The notes: generated by a model not told the origin, from the sequence alone. Positions 7,895 through 15,916 are shown, numbered from the stretch's first letter. The stretch: DNA of 34,981 nucleotides from an uncultured Clostridia bacterium (GCA_934613185.1 CAKTSO010000003.1:1-34981); one strand, 5' to 3'. Numbers and translations are program-made.

Positions 7895-8776
7895 TTACAT
7901 CTGTTTCATGACTTCTTCGGCGAAGTTCTCCTCGCGCTTCTGCAGGCCCTCGCCCATGACGAAGCGGACGAAGCGAACGACCTCGAGGCCGTTGTTCTTC
8001 GCATAGTCGCCGACGGTGATGTCGGTGTCCTTGACGAAGGGCTGCTCGAGCAGGCAGACCTCGGAGTAGTACTTCTTGATGCGGCCCTCGACCATACGCT
8101 CGACGATCTTCTCGGGTTTGCCCTCGTTGAGCGCCTGAACGCGCAGAATCTCGCGCTCCTTCTCGACCGCGTCGGCGGGAAGCTCGTCGCGGGAGACGAC
8201 CGTGGGGCTCGCAGCGGCGATGTGCATGCAGATATCGTGCGCGGCAACCGCGTTGTCGCCCTTGAACTCCGCCATGACGCCGATCTTGCCGCCCATGTGG
8301 ATGTAGGTGTCGATCATGCTGCCGTCGCAGTTGAAGCAAACGAAGCGGCGCACGTCGATTTTCTCGCCGATGACGGCGATGTTCTCCTTGACAAGCTCTT
8401 CGATCGTCTTGGAGCCGTCGGCATCAAACTGCTGAGAAAGAAGCTCGACCACGTCGGCGGGATCTTTCTTGGCAATGTGCTTGGCAATCGAGGTCACAAG
8501 GGCCTTGAAATCGTCGGTCTTGGCGACGAAGTCGGTCTCGCAGTTGACTTCGCACAGAACGCCGACGCCGCACTCGGGGCAGACAAACGCGCCGACGACG
8601 CCTTCGGCGGCGATGCGGCCGGCCTTTTTCGCCGCGCCCGCAAGGCCCTTCTCGCGAAGGAACTCGACGGCCTTTTCCATGTCGCCGTTCGTCTCGGCAA
8701 GCGCCTTTTTGCAGTCCATCATGCCGACGCCGGTGGCCTCGCGCAGTTCTTTTACCATGCTAGCGGTAATCGCCAT
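7895..8776 (-). CDS. tsf: Elongation factor Ts
   Basis: EF-Ts is the nucleotide exchange factor of EF-Tu. The 293-residue protein starts with the UBA-like N-terminal domain (VKELREATGVGMMDCKKAL), followed by the EF-Tu contact EVNCETDFVAK at 76-86 and a core of two similar subdomains. The start chosen is the ATG at 8776, giving MAITASMVKEL, with GGAGG about eight bases upstream. Two CxxC motifs are unusual: C66-P-E-C69 in the first core subdomain and C147-F-N-C150 at the matching hairpin of the second. Additional cysteines are C75, C79 and C183. It follows rpsB by 42 bp. Confidence 0.97.
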   Translation of the reverse strand: MAITASMVKELREATGVGMMDCKKALAETNGDMEKAVEFLREKGLAGAAKKAGRIAAEGVVGAFVCPECGVGVLCEVNCETDFVAKTDDFKALVTSIAKHIAKKDPADVVELLSQQFDADGSKTIEELVKENIAVIGEKIDVRRFVCFNCDGSMIDTYIHMGGKIGVMAEFKGDNAVAAHDICMHIAAASPTVVSRDELPADAVEKEREILRVQALNEGKPEKIVERMVEGRIKKYYSEVCLLEQPFVKDTDITVGDYAKNNGLEVVRFVRFVMGEGLQKREENFAEEVMKQM

Positions 8777-8818
8777 AATTTTTTCCTCCCTAAATCGGTT
8801 CAATCGACGCAGAATAAA

Positions 8819-9553
8819 TTATTCGGCGTCCTTATCGGCAGCTTCCGCCTCGGCGGCTTCTTCCATCTGTTCGCCCTGACGGCCTTCCAGAACGGCATCG
8901 GCCATTTTGCCGGCGATCAGCTTGACGGCGCGGATGGCGTCGTCGTTGCCGGGAATGACATAATCGATCTCATCGGGATCGCAGTTGGTGTCGACGATGC
9001 CGACGATCGGGATACCCAGACGGCGGGCTTCCTGGACGGCGATGTGCTCCTTGCGGGGATCGACGACGAACAGCGCGCCGGGCAGGCTCTTCATCTGACG
9101 GATACCGCCGAGGTTCTTCTCAAGCTTCTCGCGCTCGGCCATGAGCTTGATGACTTCCTTCTTGGGAAGGACGTCGAAATCGCCGTTTTCTTCCATCGCG
9201 TCGATCTCGTTGAGGCGCGCGATGCGCTGACGGATGGTCTTGAAGTTGGTCATGGTGCCGCCCAGCCAACGCTGGTTAACGAAGAACATGTTGCAGCGCT
9301 GCGCTTCGACCGCGATGGACTCCTGCGCCTGCTTTTTGGTGCCGACGAACAGAATGCTCTTGCCCTCGGCGGCGACGTCGCGAACGAAGTTGTACGCGTC
9401 GTCGATCTTGCGGACGGTCTTCTGAAGGTCGATGATGTAGATGCCGTTACGCTCGGTGAAGATGTACGGCTTCATCTTGGGGTTCCATCTTCTGGTCTGA
9501 TGTCCGAAATGGACGCCTGCTTCGAGCAGCTGCTTCATGGATACGACTGGCAT
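8819..9553 (-). CDS. rpsB: 30S ribosomal protein S2
   Basis: S2 binds S1 and the 30S body. The 244-residue product has the classic start VSMKQLLEAGVHFGHQTRRW, the segment FVNQRWLGGTMTNF, the coiled insert around 120-150 and the C-terminal PGALFVVDPRKEHIAVQEA and DTNCDPDEIDYVIPGNDDA blocks. The acidic Ala/Glu-rich tail after about residue 225 is common in S2. The ATG at 9553 has AAGGAGG upstream. It opens the rpsB-tsf transcript from the promoter at 9663-9692. Confidence 0.98.
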   Translation of the reverse strand: MPVVSMKQLLEAGVHFGHQTRRWNPKMKPYIFTERNGIYIIDLQKTVRKIDDAYNFVRDVAAEGKSILFVGTKKQAQESIAVEAQRCNMFFVNQRWLGGTMTNFKTIRQRIARLNEIDAMEENGDFDVLPKKEVIKLMAEREKLEKNLGGIRQMKSLPGALFVVDPRKEHIAVQEARRLGIPIVGIVDTNCDPDEIDYVIPGNDDAIRAVKLIAGKMADAVLEGRQGEQMEEAAEAEAADKDAE

Positions 9554-9662
9554 AAGTTTTGCCTCCTTAACGTTTTTCCACCGCCGGCTTCGTTTCGTGC
9601 GTTCACTCTCTTTTTAAGAAAGCACGCGCCGCACGATCCGCCGGCGTGCGTTTTACCGAAGG

Positions 9663-9692
9663 ATTATAGCACAAAACGCGGCTTTAAGGCAA
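9663..9692 (-). promoter_or_regulatory. Promoter of rpsB-tsf, inside the upstream terminator stem
   Basis: Minus-strand TTGCCT, 18 bp, then TATAAT, preceded by TGC (extended -10). The 3' arm of the flavodoxin-gene terminator (9673-9685) lies in the spacer. About 110 bp of leader separate it from the rpsB ATG; I saw no clear autoregulatory S2 leader structure, but could not fold it. Confidence 0.75.
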
Positions 9693-9720
9693 TCTTTTTT
9701 TGCCCGAAAAGCCGCGTTTT
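9673..9720 (-). terminator. Terminator of the flavodoxin-like gene
   Basis: Perfect 13-bp inverted repeat (AAACGCGGCTTT and AAAGCCGCGTTT cores) with an inner GGCAA/TTGCC stem. The stem begins about 12 bp after the stop at 9733. The T-run after the stem is only four bases, so it may be leaky. It shares DNA with the rpsB promoter. Confidence 0.65.
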
Positions 9721-9732
9721 CAAAACTTTTTC

Positions 9733-10278
9733 TCATCTTTTTTCCTCTTGCGCCGCCTCGTCCGCCGCACAAAGCGCGCGATACCGCGCAAGCACGGGTT
9801 CCAGCGCCGAAAGATCCACAAAATCCGCCGCCTCTTCATAGGCCGCGAGCATCGCGCGTTCCTCGTCCGTGACGTCCTGTTTTTTCTCGATCTTGGCACG
9901 GATGGTGCGCATCATGATGTTCATCAGAATTTTCGCCGGGCCTTTGAGTTTTTCGGGCGTGATGCCGCCGCGAAGGTGGAAATAGTCCACGTCGATTAAA
10001 ATATTATTGCGGCCGACGTATTCGCGAAAGCGTTCGCTGTCGGGATAAAGCCCGACGGAACAGGCGACGGGAACATCGAAACGCTTCCACGCGTTTTCAA
10101 AGCCCTGAATCTTCCCCGCCATAAGCCAGCCGAAATAGACGACTCTGTCGCCCTCGCGAAGCTCTTTTTTCGCCTTCGACGCCTCGACCAAAGGCAGCCC
10201 CGTTTCCTTTGCGAACGCCTCGGCGTAACGCTTTGTATGTCCCGTGTTCGAGCAATAAACCACCGCTTTGAACGTCAT
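9733..10278 (-). CDS. Flavodoxin-like protein
   Basis: A single-domain flavodoxin-fold protein of 181 residues. The N-terminal beta strand and phosphate-binding loop read VVYCSNTGHTKRYAEAFA, the FMN-loop pattern of flavodoxins (SxTGxT). The segment RVVYFGWLMAGKIQGFENAW fits the second flavin loop. The C-terminal third is charged and helical, with a Glu-rich tail. There is no signal peptide. It could carry electrons or be an FMN-dependent quinone reductase-like protein; substrate is unknown. The ATG at 10278 is preferred, with GGTGGAAG just upstream; a GTG three codons earlier is possible. It is a single-gene unit between an extended -10 promoter and its own terminator. Confidence 0.8.
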   Translation of the reverse strand: MTFKAVVYCSNTGHTKRYAEAFAKETGLPLVEASKAKKELREGDRVVYFGWLMAGKIQGFENAWKRFDVPVACSVGLYPDSERFREYVGRNNILIDVDYFHLRGGITPEKLKGPAKILMNIMMRTIRAKIEKKQDVTDEERAMLAAYEEAADFVDLSALEPVLARYRALCAADEAAQEEKR

Positions 10279-10313
10279 AACTTCCACCGCCTTTTCCCGT
10301 CGAAATCCCGTTT

Positions 10314-10322
10314 ATTATAGCA
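10314..10322 (-). promoter_or_regulatory. Extended -10 promoter of the flavodoxin-like gene
   Basis: Minus-strand TGC followed by TATAAT, about 35 bp upstream of the ATG. No -35 match is seen at 16-18 bp. Confidence 0.65.
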
Positions 10323-10382
10323 CGCTCCCGGCAAAAGAAAAAGGTCTGCGTGGATGTATGAATTCATCGCTTTATCAGTATA

Positions 10383-10587
10383 GCTGTTTCCAGATAAGAA
10401 AACAGTCGTCAAAAAAACGGCATTGAACAATGCCGTTTTTTGATGTTTACAGTTTTGAGATAGAGATTTTTCGTTTTTGGCTAAGTGAAAAGCGGAGGCG
10501 ACGCCGGGGCGCGTCGTTGAGCATTTTCACAACGCCAAAACGGAAAATGTCAGCTCAAAACCGACTGGTTGCTTGTCTGGAGACAGC
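10383..10587 (+). repeat. Structured dispersed element, copy 1 (205 bp)
   Basis: This intergenic stretch has a second copy at 22389-22662 in the same orientation. Terminal arms of 26 nt begin GCTGTTTCCAG and end CTGGAGACAGC. They pair with 22 Watson-Crick pairs, two G-U pairs and two mismatches. Inside are a side hairpin (10409-10443, CGGCATTG with CAATGCCG flanked by A and T runs) and a long inner stem from GTTTTGAG to CTCAAAAC, about 10453-10560, capped by CGACGC/GCGTCG. It is clearly more AT-rich than its surroundings and has no convincing reading frame. It ends 6 bp after the permease stop codon. It could be a non-autonomous mobile element or an RNA; I recognise no named family. Confidence 0.75.
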
Positions 10588-10593
10588 GCTTCT

Positions 10594-11856
10594 TTATTCT
10601 CTTCTGAGCGCATCGATGGGATTGAGCTTGGATGCCTTGACCGCGGGCAGAAGGCCGAACACCAGGCCGATCACGATCGAGAACAGCGTCGCCGCAACGA
10701 TCGCCGGGACGCTGACCGCCGTGGGCGTTCCCATAAACTTGGAAATGAGCTTTGCCATGATAAGGCCGCTGCCCACGCCGATGAGGCCGCCGATGCTCGT
10801 CAAAACCGCCGCCTCGGTCAGGAACTGCCCCAGGATTCTGCCGCGCTTTGCGCCGATCGCCTTTTTCAGGCCGATCTCGCGCGTGCGCTCGGTGACCGAT
10901 ACGAGCATGATGTTCATCACGCCGATGCCGCCGACCAGAAGCGAAATGCTCGCAATCCAGATCAGCTGGCGGCTGGTGGAGCTGGCAACCTCCTGAAGCT
11001 TCTGCGCATCCTTCATCAGATCGCGCCCCTTGTAGGACAGGTTGTTCGTCTCGCGCATCTGTGCGCTGATCTGCGCATCGGTCAGTATTTTTCCCGCGCG
11101 CTTTGCCACGTCCGTCATGTTGTCCGTGCTCGCGGCGCGCACCGCCGCAAACTGCGGCTCGTCAAAGCGATAAATCATCGGCCAGACGGTATTCGTGACG
11201 AATACATTGCCGCTGGAGGAATCGGCATAGGTGTAGTAATCGCTCAAAGAGTTGATCGTCGGCTGGAACTGTCGTTCCATTTCGACGACACCGACGACCG
11301 TGAACGGCTCCCCGCCGATCTCAAGCACGCGGCCGATCGGATTTTCACCGCCGAAGATCGTGGAGGCCGCCTTGACGTCGAGAACCGCCGTCTTGCCGGC
11401 ACGGTCGAAATCCCTGTCCTCAAAAGCGCGTCCGTAAAGCACGCGGTAGTCGTACAGATCGAAAAAATGCGTGTCGATGCCGTACAGATTGCCGTTGAAC
11501 GCCGTGTTCAGATAATAGATATTCTCCACATAGGTGCGGGACATGAACACGGACGCCGCCGATGCGCCGGGAATGTTCTCCAGCCGGCTGCGGGTAACCT
11601 CGCTGATCTGCGCGACGCCGTCGGGCGGCGTCTGATAGGTGAAATCCATCGGATTGTCATCCTGGTTGAGCTGGATGACGACGGCATTGTTGCCCGCGCC
11701 GATCAAATTCTGCTTGATCTGCTCGTTGGAGCCTTTGATCGTCGAGACGATCGTAATGATGGAGGCGATGCCGATGATGATGCCGAGCATCGTCAGGAAC
11801 GAACGCATTTTATGCGCCCAAACGCCCTGAAAAGACAGAATGATATTCTCTTTCAT
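10594..11856 (-). CDS. MacB/FtsX-type ABC transporter permease
   Basis: Permease of a type VII ABC (MacB-like) exporter, 420 residues. The first membrane helix is near 20-40 (RSFLTMLGIIIGIASIITIV), followed by a large extracytoplasmic MacB-type domain (about 45-285) and three C-terminal FtsX helices beginning at SLLVGGIGVMNIMLVSVTER. The RTREIGLKKAIGA motif contacts the ATPase. The C terminus ends ASKLNPIDALRRE, typical of the family. It is the last gene of the five-gene operon 10594-15866 and starts 18 bp after the second adaptor. Exporters of this kind handle peptides, lipids or antibiotics; the substrate is unknown. Element copy 1 lies directly behind it. Confidence 0.92.
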   Translation of the reverse strand: MKENIILSFQGVWAHKMRSFLTMLGIIIGIASIITIVSTIKGSNEQIKQNLIGAGNNAVVIQLNQDDNPMDFTYQTPPDGVAQISEVTRSRLENIPGASAASVFMSRTYVENIYYLNTAFNGNLYGIDTHFFDLYDYRVLYGRAFEDRDFDRAGKTAVLDVKAASTIFGGENPIGRVLEIGGEPFTVVGVVEMERQFQPTINSLSDYYTYADSSSGNVFVTNTVWPMIYRFDEPQFAAVRAASTDNMTDVAKRAGKILTDAQISAQMRETNNLSYKGRDLMKDAQKLQEVASSTSRQLIWIASISLLVGGIGVMNIMLVSVTERTREIGLKKAIGAKRGRILGQFLTEAAVLTSIGGLIGVGSGLIMAKLISKFMGTPTAVSVPAIVAATLFSIVIGLVFGLLPAVKASKLNPIDALRRE

Positions 11857-11874
11857 CTTTGCGTTCCTCCCTTC

Positions 11875-13395
11875 TTACATGCCTTCGTAAAGCGCGGAAA
11901 TGTCCGAGGGCGTGCATTCCGCACCCTCTTTGACGCTGCGCCCGTAGGGGAAGGCGATCTTGTCGTCCATCGTCACGCCGCCGAATACCTGCGTGTAGGA
12001 GCCCCAGATGTTCTTTCCCGTTTTAATAAACCGCTTCTCCAGTTTTCCGTCTTCGCCCATGATGTAGACATAGCTTTTGCCGCTCTGTGTCCGGATGAAG
12101 CCGTTTGTCAGATAAAATCCGTTCTGCACGCCTTCCTCGTTCGCGCCCATCGTGACCGAAACATATTCGCCTTCGCGCAGCGTCGCGTCCGCATCGATGC
12201 GGATGCTGACGGGATAGCGGGACACGCTCGGATTGCCGGAGCCGCCGTAAGAGTCGTTCGAAGTGCTCGGCACGTCGGAAATGGCGGCGATCTCACCTTC
12301 GAAGGTTCCGCCGGATTCCCAGGAGTTGACGGTAACATGCTGCCCGACTTTCGTCGTCAAAAGATCGAGTTCACCGATCGTGCAGTCGACATAATAGCCG
12401 CCGCCGCCCGACAGAAGAACGATGGGCTTTTTCTGCTCGCGTGCGTCTTTTTCCTCCAGGACGTCGACGATCACGCCGTCGAACTGCGCCGTGATCGTGC
12501 CCGTCGTCATTTCAAGGCGCATCCGTTCCAGTTCCACGCGGGCAAGCCGCGCGTCAAGATCGAGCTTCGCTATTTTTTCGTTCAGCTCTTTTTTCATCTG
12601 CGCGAGCTCCTGCGCCGTATAGCCGACCGAATTGTCTTCCGGCTCGGGAGCGGGCTCCTGCGAGGGCTCTTCGGGCAGAATGCTCTCCGCGTCGATCATC
12701 GAAAACGAGACATTTCCGTTTTCGTCCTGCGAAAAACGAAGCGCCCACTGCTTTTGCACATCGCCCTCGGGCGCGTTGTCCTCGCGCACCTGAAAGACCG
12801 CCCAGCACTCGGTTTTGCCGATGAGCATCGCCTCGACGAGATCGGGCGTATAGGTCATGCCGTCTTCGCAGATAAAAACATACGGATTGTCGAGCGTCCC
12901 CTCCGTGCCGTCGACAAGATACGGCAGATCCTCCTCGGGGATCGGGTGTTTTTCGGGCTTCGGCGGCTCGGGAGTCGGCGTCGGCGCAACGTAGGGCTTC
13001 AGGTTGCTGACACGGCGAAGCTCCTCCTTGGCCTGTTTCATCTCCACCTCCAGCTTGGTCACGGAAAGCTCCTGGCGCTGAAGTTTGATGTCCGTCAGCG
13101 TCGTATCGACGGACAAAAGCGGCGTTCCCGCAGTGACCTGCTGCCCCTTTTCCACGTGTACGCCGGTGACGATCTGCGTATCGGACAGATACAGCGCCTG
13201 CATCCGATCATAGCGAACGCTGCCGCTGGTCTCGTTCTGGTCTCCCCAGTAGGAATCCATCGCCACCTCGGTCACATCATAGACATTGACCGCGCGCTTG
13301 CGATTGCCGAGGAAGTACAATACGCCCACAAGTGCGCCCGCCGTCAGCACGACGCTCAGCACAATCGCAAGAATTCGTTTCGTCGTCTTGTTCAC
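11875..13395 (-). CDS. Membrane fusion (HlyD/MacA-type) adaptor with an inserted domain
   Basis: An adaptor subunit of 506 residues with an N-terminal membrane anchor (about 8-30), a lipoyl-like half motif (VHVEKGQQVTAGTPLL at 80-95), two coiled-coil arms (about 100-130 and 258-295), the second lipoyl half (TITAQFDGVIVDVLEEKDA) and beta-barrel domains. Between the coiled-coil arms sits an insert (about 133-255) bounded by Pro/Glu-rich linkers and holding a small globular stretch with two cysteines and NPYVFICEDG. That is the position of the hairpin tip which contacts TolC in Gram-negatives. The start is a GTG overlapping the ATPase stop codon in GTGA, with AGGAGAG upstream. Confidence 0.88.
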   Translation of the reverse strand: MNKTTKRILAIVLSVVLTAGALVGVLYFLGNRKRAVNVYDVTEVAMDSYWGDQNETSGSVRYDRMQALYLSDTQIVTGVHVEKGQQVTAGTPLLSVDTTLTDIKLQRQELSVTKLEVEMKQAKEELRRVSNLKPYVAPTPTPEPPKPEKHPIPEEDLPYLVDGTEGTLDNPYVFICEDGMTYTPDLVEAMLIGKTECWAVFQVREDNAPEGDVQKQWALRFSQDENGNVSFSMIDAESILPEEPSQEPAPEPEDNSVGYTAQELAQMKKELNEKIAKLDLDARLARVELERMRLEMTTGTITAQFDGVIVDVLEEKDAREQKKPIVLLSGGGGYYVDCTIGELDLLTTKVGQHVTVNSWESGGTFEGEIAAISDVPSTSNDSYGGSGNPSVSRYPVSIRIDADATLREGEYVSVTMGANEEGVQNGFYLTNGFIRTQSGKSYVYIMGEDGKLEKRFIKTGKNIWGSYTQVFGGVTMDDKIAFPYGRSVKEGAECTPSDISALYEGM

Positions 13396-14087
13396 AGTCC
13401 GGCGCTCTCCTTTCTCTCACCGCTGAGCACGCCGTCGCGAATATACATCGTATACCCGGCGCGCTTGGCAATCTCCGGCTCGTGCGTAATCATAACGATC
13501 GTCGTGCCGGCGGCGTTCAATTCATCAAAGATATCCATGATCTGTGCGCCGGACGCCGTATCGAGCGCGCCCGTGGGTTCGTCGGCCAAAAGCAGCTTCG
13601 GCTGCGCAACCATGGCGCGTGCAATCGCCACGCGCTGGCACTGACCGCCCGACATCTGATTGGAGCGAAACGCCATGCGGTCCTTCAGCCCGACCATTTC
13701 CAGCGCCTCGGCCGCGCGCTCCATGCGCTCTTTTTTGGACACGCCGCCGTACAGAAGCGGCAGCGCAACATTTTCCTGCGCCGTAAGTTTGGGCAGAAGA
13801 AAGAAGCTCTGGAACACGAAGCCGATGGATTTGTTGCGCACTTCGGCAAGCCGGTTGTCCGTTGCGGTAGAGTAATCCTCCCCGCCGAACAGATACTCGC
13901 CGCTCGTTTGCACGTCAAGATAGCCCAGAATGTTCATCAGCGTCGTCTTGCCCGACCCCGACGGGCCCATGATGGCAAGATACGCACCCTGCTCGACCTG
14001 CAGATCGACGTCCCGCAGAACGGGCACCACTTCGTGCCCCTGCGGATAATCCTTGCAGATTTTTCTCATATCGATCAGCATGGTCAT
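13392..14087 (-). CDS. MacB/LolD-type ABC transporter ATPase
   Basis: Stand-alone ATPase of 231 residues. The Walker A motif is GPSGSGKT at 41-48, the Q loop is in FVFQSFFLLPKLTAQENV, the signature is MSGGQCQRVAIARA, Walker B is LLLADEPTGALD, and the switch histidine is in ITHEPEIA. The signature has C where many members have Q or E. It overlaps its neighbours on both sides by 4 bp (ATGA with the lipoprotein adaptor, GTGA with the second adaptor), so translation is likely coupled. It powers the permease at 10594-11856. Confidence 0.96.
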   Translation of the reverse strand: MTMLIDMRKICKDYPQGHEVVPVLRDVDLQVEQGAYLAIMGPSGSGKTTLMNILGYLDVQTSGEYLFGGEDYSTATDNRLAEVRNKSIGFVFQSFFLLPKLTAQENVALPLLYGGVSKKERMERAAEALEMVGLKDRMAFRSNQMSGGQCQRVAIARAMVAQPKLLLADEPTGALDTASGAQIMDIFDELNAAGTTIVMITHEPEIAKRAGYTMYIRDGVLSGERKESAGL

Positions 14088-15448
14088 TCCTCCGCGGGCG
14101 CGTCTTCGGCGTCTTTGGCAATCGGCATCACGCCGCCCTGCGTATCGTTCGACACGCCGTCTTCGCTCGTGCCGTCATCCGTCGTGCCGTCATCCGTCGC
14201 GCCGTCGTCGGGCGTGTTGTCCGTCGCATCGCCGTCGGTGTTCGCGTCGTTTTCCGCGTCGCTTTCGTCCTCAAAGGCGCTGTCGTCGTAATAGACGACC
14301 TTCATGCCCTCCTTCAAATCACCGGCGGGCCAGGCGACGTAATCCGTCGCGGCAAGGCCGTCCGTGATCGTATAGCGGCCGAGCTCCTCATCATGTTCGC
14401 CGAGCGTCACGGCGCGCTTTTCCAGCGTGCTTCTGCCCGTCGCCGTCCAAACGTAGGCACCGTTGTCGGTCAAAGTAATGTAGCCGTCCTCCAGCCAGAC
14501 GTCACTCGTTTCGTTGTCCTGTCCGTAGTCCGCCTCAAGATAGACGTGCTGACCCAGAATCAGACCCGCCGTATCGTCGATCGTGACGTAGAACGGATAG
14601 GAACTGGACATTCCCGTGTTGTCGGAAGTAGAGCTTGAGTCGACCGCCATCGCATAGCTCGAAGATCGATCGGACTGATTGGGCGCGTCCCAGTTGATCG
14701 ATTCGATCGTGCCGTGCCAGGTGTCCGTGTCGTTCGTACGGGAACGGATGATGACGTCCGAGCCCTGCGACAGCTCGTCGCGGTTCAATTCGTTGATCGT
14801 CCCCTTGATGCGGAACGCGCCGCTTTGGACGATCGTCATCAGCGGCAGCGCATTGCCGTTTTGATCCGTGCCGCCGTCCACATTCAGGCTCTTGATATGA
14901 CCCGTCACGGGAGAGGTGACCTGATTGTTCGCCGCGGAATTCTGCAAATTGGCAAGCTCCGTCTGCTTGACGGAGATGTTGTACTGCGCTTCCTTCTTGT
15001 TCAGCTGCAATTCCTGAATTTGAACGGTATAGGAAAGCTGGTCCGTCGCCGAGGCGCTCTTTTTCTCTTTTTCCAGCTGTGCAATCTGTTCGTCATAGGT
15101 GGAAAGGGAGCTTGTCAGCTGCTCGATCTCAAGCTGCGCCTTCTGAATGGACAGGGAAAGATCCTCCATATTATAGGTAAACAGCGGCTGACCTTCCTCG
15201 ACCTCGTCGCCCTCGGCCACGAGCATCTGATCGATCTTCTTCGTCTCGTCCTTTTGGATCACCGTCTCGCTCTGAGAGACGACGACGCCGGCGTAGCGGT
15301 TGACGCTCGCCACGGGCGTGCCCATGAGCATGGCAACCTGCTGCACCGAGGCGCTCGCGCTTTTTTCCGCGCCGCAGCCGGCAAGAAGCGACGCCGTCAT
15401 AAGCGCCGCGCACAAAGCCGCAATCCAACGTTTCGTTCCGTTCATCAT
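14084..15448 (-). CDS. Lipoprotein HlyD-type adaptor with an acidic tail
   Basis: A second adaptor in the operon, 454 residues. It has a lipoprotein signal (lipobox LLAGC, Cys25), a lipoyl-like segment (VAEGDEVEEGQPLFTY), a long coiled coil (about 110-180, LEIEQLTSSLSTYDEQIAQL), the matching half (VTSPVTGHIKSLNVDGGT) and beta-barrel parts. The last 60 or so residues are a low-complexity Asp/Thr/Gly tail made of 5-residue repeats. The start is the ATG at 15448, since AAGGAG lies six bases upstream; longer frames lack a signal. It is anchored to the membrane by lipid, while the second adaptor uses a helix, so the two are not simple duplicates. Confidence 0.88.
   Translation of the reverse strand: MMNGTKRWIAALCAALMTASLLAGCGAEKSASASVQQVAMLMGTPVASVNRYAGVVVSQSETVIQKDETKKIDQMLVAEGDEVEEGQPLFTYNMEDLSLSIQKAQLEIEQLTSSLSTYDEQIAQLEKEKKSASATDQLSYTVQIQELQLNKKEAQYNISVKQTELANLQNSAANNQVTSPVTGHIKSLNVDGGTDQNGNALPLMTIVQSGAFRIKGTINELNRDELSQGSDVIIRSRTNDTDTWHGTIESINWDAPNQSDRSSSYAMAVDSSSTSDNTGMSSSYPFYVTIDDTAGLILGQHVYLEADYGQDNETSDVWLEDGYITLTDNGAYVWTATGRSTLEKRAVTLGEHDEELGRYTITDGLAATDYVAWPAGDLKEGMKVVYYDDSAFEDESDAENDANTDGDATDNTPDDGATDDGTTDDGTSEDGVSNDTQGGVMPIAKDAEDAPAEE
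14153..14212 (-). repeat. 15-bp tandem repeat coding the acidic tail
   Basis: Four units of 15 bp, the two central ones identical, encode DDGxx-type pentapeptides in the tail of the lipoprotein adaptor. Such tracts vary in copy number by slippage; length changes in multiples of 15 keep the frame. Confidence 0.8.
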
Positions 15449-15458
15449 GTCAATCTCC

Positions 15459-15866
15459 TTATTTTGAAGTCGTCGCACTTTCCTCATAGGAATACGTTCG
15501 TTCGTCAATATAGTATCGATCCTTTTGCTCATCGTATCCGCCGGTATGGATCGAACTGCCGTCTTTTTCCAAAAAACCGAAGCCGACGGGGACAAGACGC
15601 GCCGTGCCGCTCGTCTCGTCGACCTCGACGACATCCCAATCGACGAGATAATACGTCTTGCCGTCGATCTTTGCTTTCCCGTTCGCGGCAAAGCTGTAGG
15701 CAAAGCCCGTCGCTTCGTCCGTCTGGCCGAAATGATTGTAAAACGCCTGTTCGACCGCCGCGTCGTCCAACTTCGCGCCGCAGCCGCAAAGCGCGCCGAA
15801 TAAAAGCGCCCCCAAAAGCGCCAATGTCACAAACATCGCGGCGGGTGCGCATCGCTTTTCTTTCAT
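15459..15866 (-). CDS. Small lipoprotein of unknown function, first gene of the exporter operon
   Basis: A 135-residue protein with an N-terminal hydrophobic signal (about 10-27) and a lipobox reading LCGC, placing the lipidated Cys at 29. The mature part is short and rich in Asp, Tyr and Gly, with AVEQAFYNHFGQTDEATGF and a likely beta-rich YYLVDWDVVEVDE stretch. I do not recognise a family. GGAGGA lies about five bases before the ATG. It is 10 bp upstream of the lipoprotein adaptor, behind the operon promoter. A substrate-binding or sensing role beside the exporter is a guess from context. Confidence 0.85.
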   Translation of the reverse strand: MKEKRCAPAAMFVTLALLGALLFGALCGCGAKLDDAAVEQAFYNHFGQTDEATGFAYSFAANGKAKIDGKTYYLVDWDVVEVDETSGTARLVPVGFGFLEKDGSSIHTGGYDEQKDRYYIDERTYSYEESATTSK

Positions 15867-15897
15867 CGTTTTCCTCCATCATCGAATTCCTTCATCT

Positions 15898-15906
15898 ATC
15901 ATACCA
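15898..15906 (-). promoter_or_regulatory. Extended -10 promoter of the exporter operon
   Basis: Minus-strand TGG then TATGAT, about 32 bp upstream of the lipoprotein ATG. The -35 position is poor (AAACAT at 17 bp) and is covered by the direct repeat at 15917-15953, so activation by a bound regulator is plausible. Confidence 0.65.
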
Positions 15907-15916
15907 AATACCGCGG

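Noticed and set aside
7790..9841. Open frame of 683 codons on the plus strand
   Set aside because: It lies antisense to tsf and rpsB and has the His/Arg/Asp-rich composition produced by GC-rich codon mirrors; no start signal.
10430..10996. Plus-strand frame starting inside element copy 1
   Set aside because: Most of it is antisense to the permease, and it is not preserved in copy 2.
10573..13644. Open frame of 1023 codons on the plus strand
   Set aside because: Antisense to the permease and adaptor genes, which have clear families; composition is that of a shadow frame.
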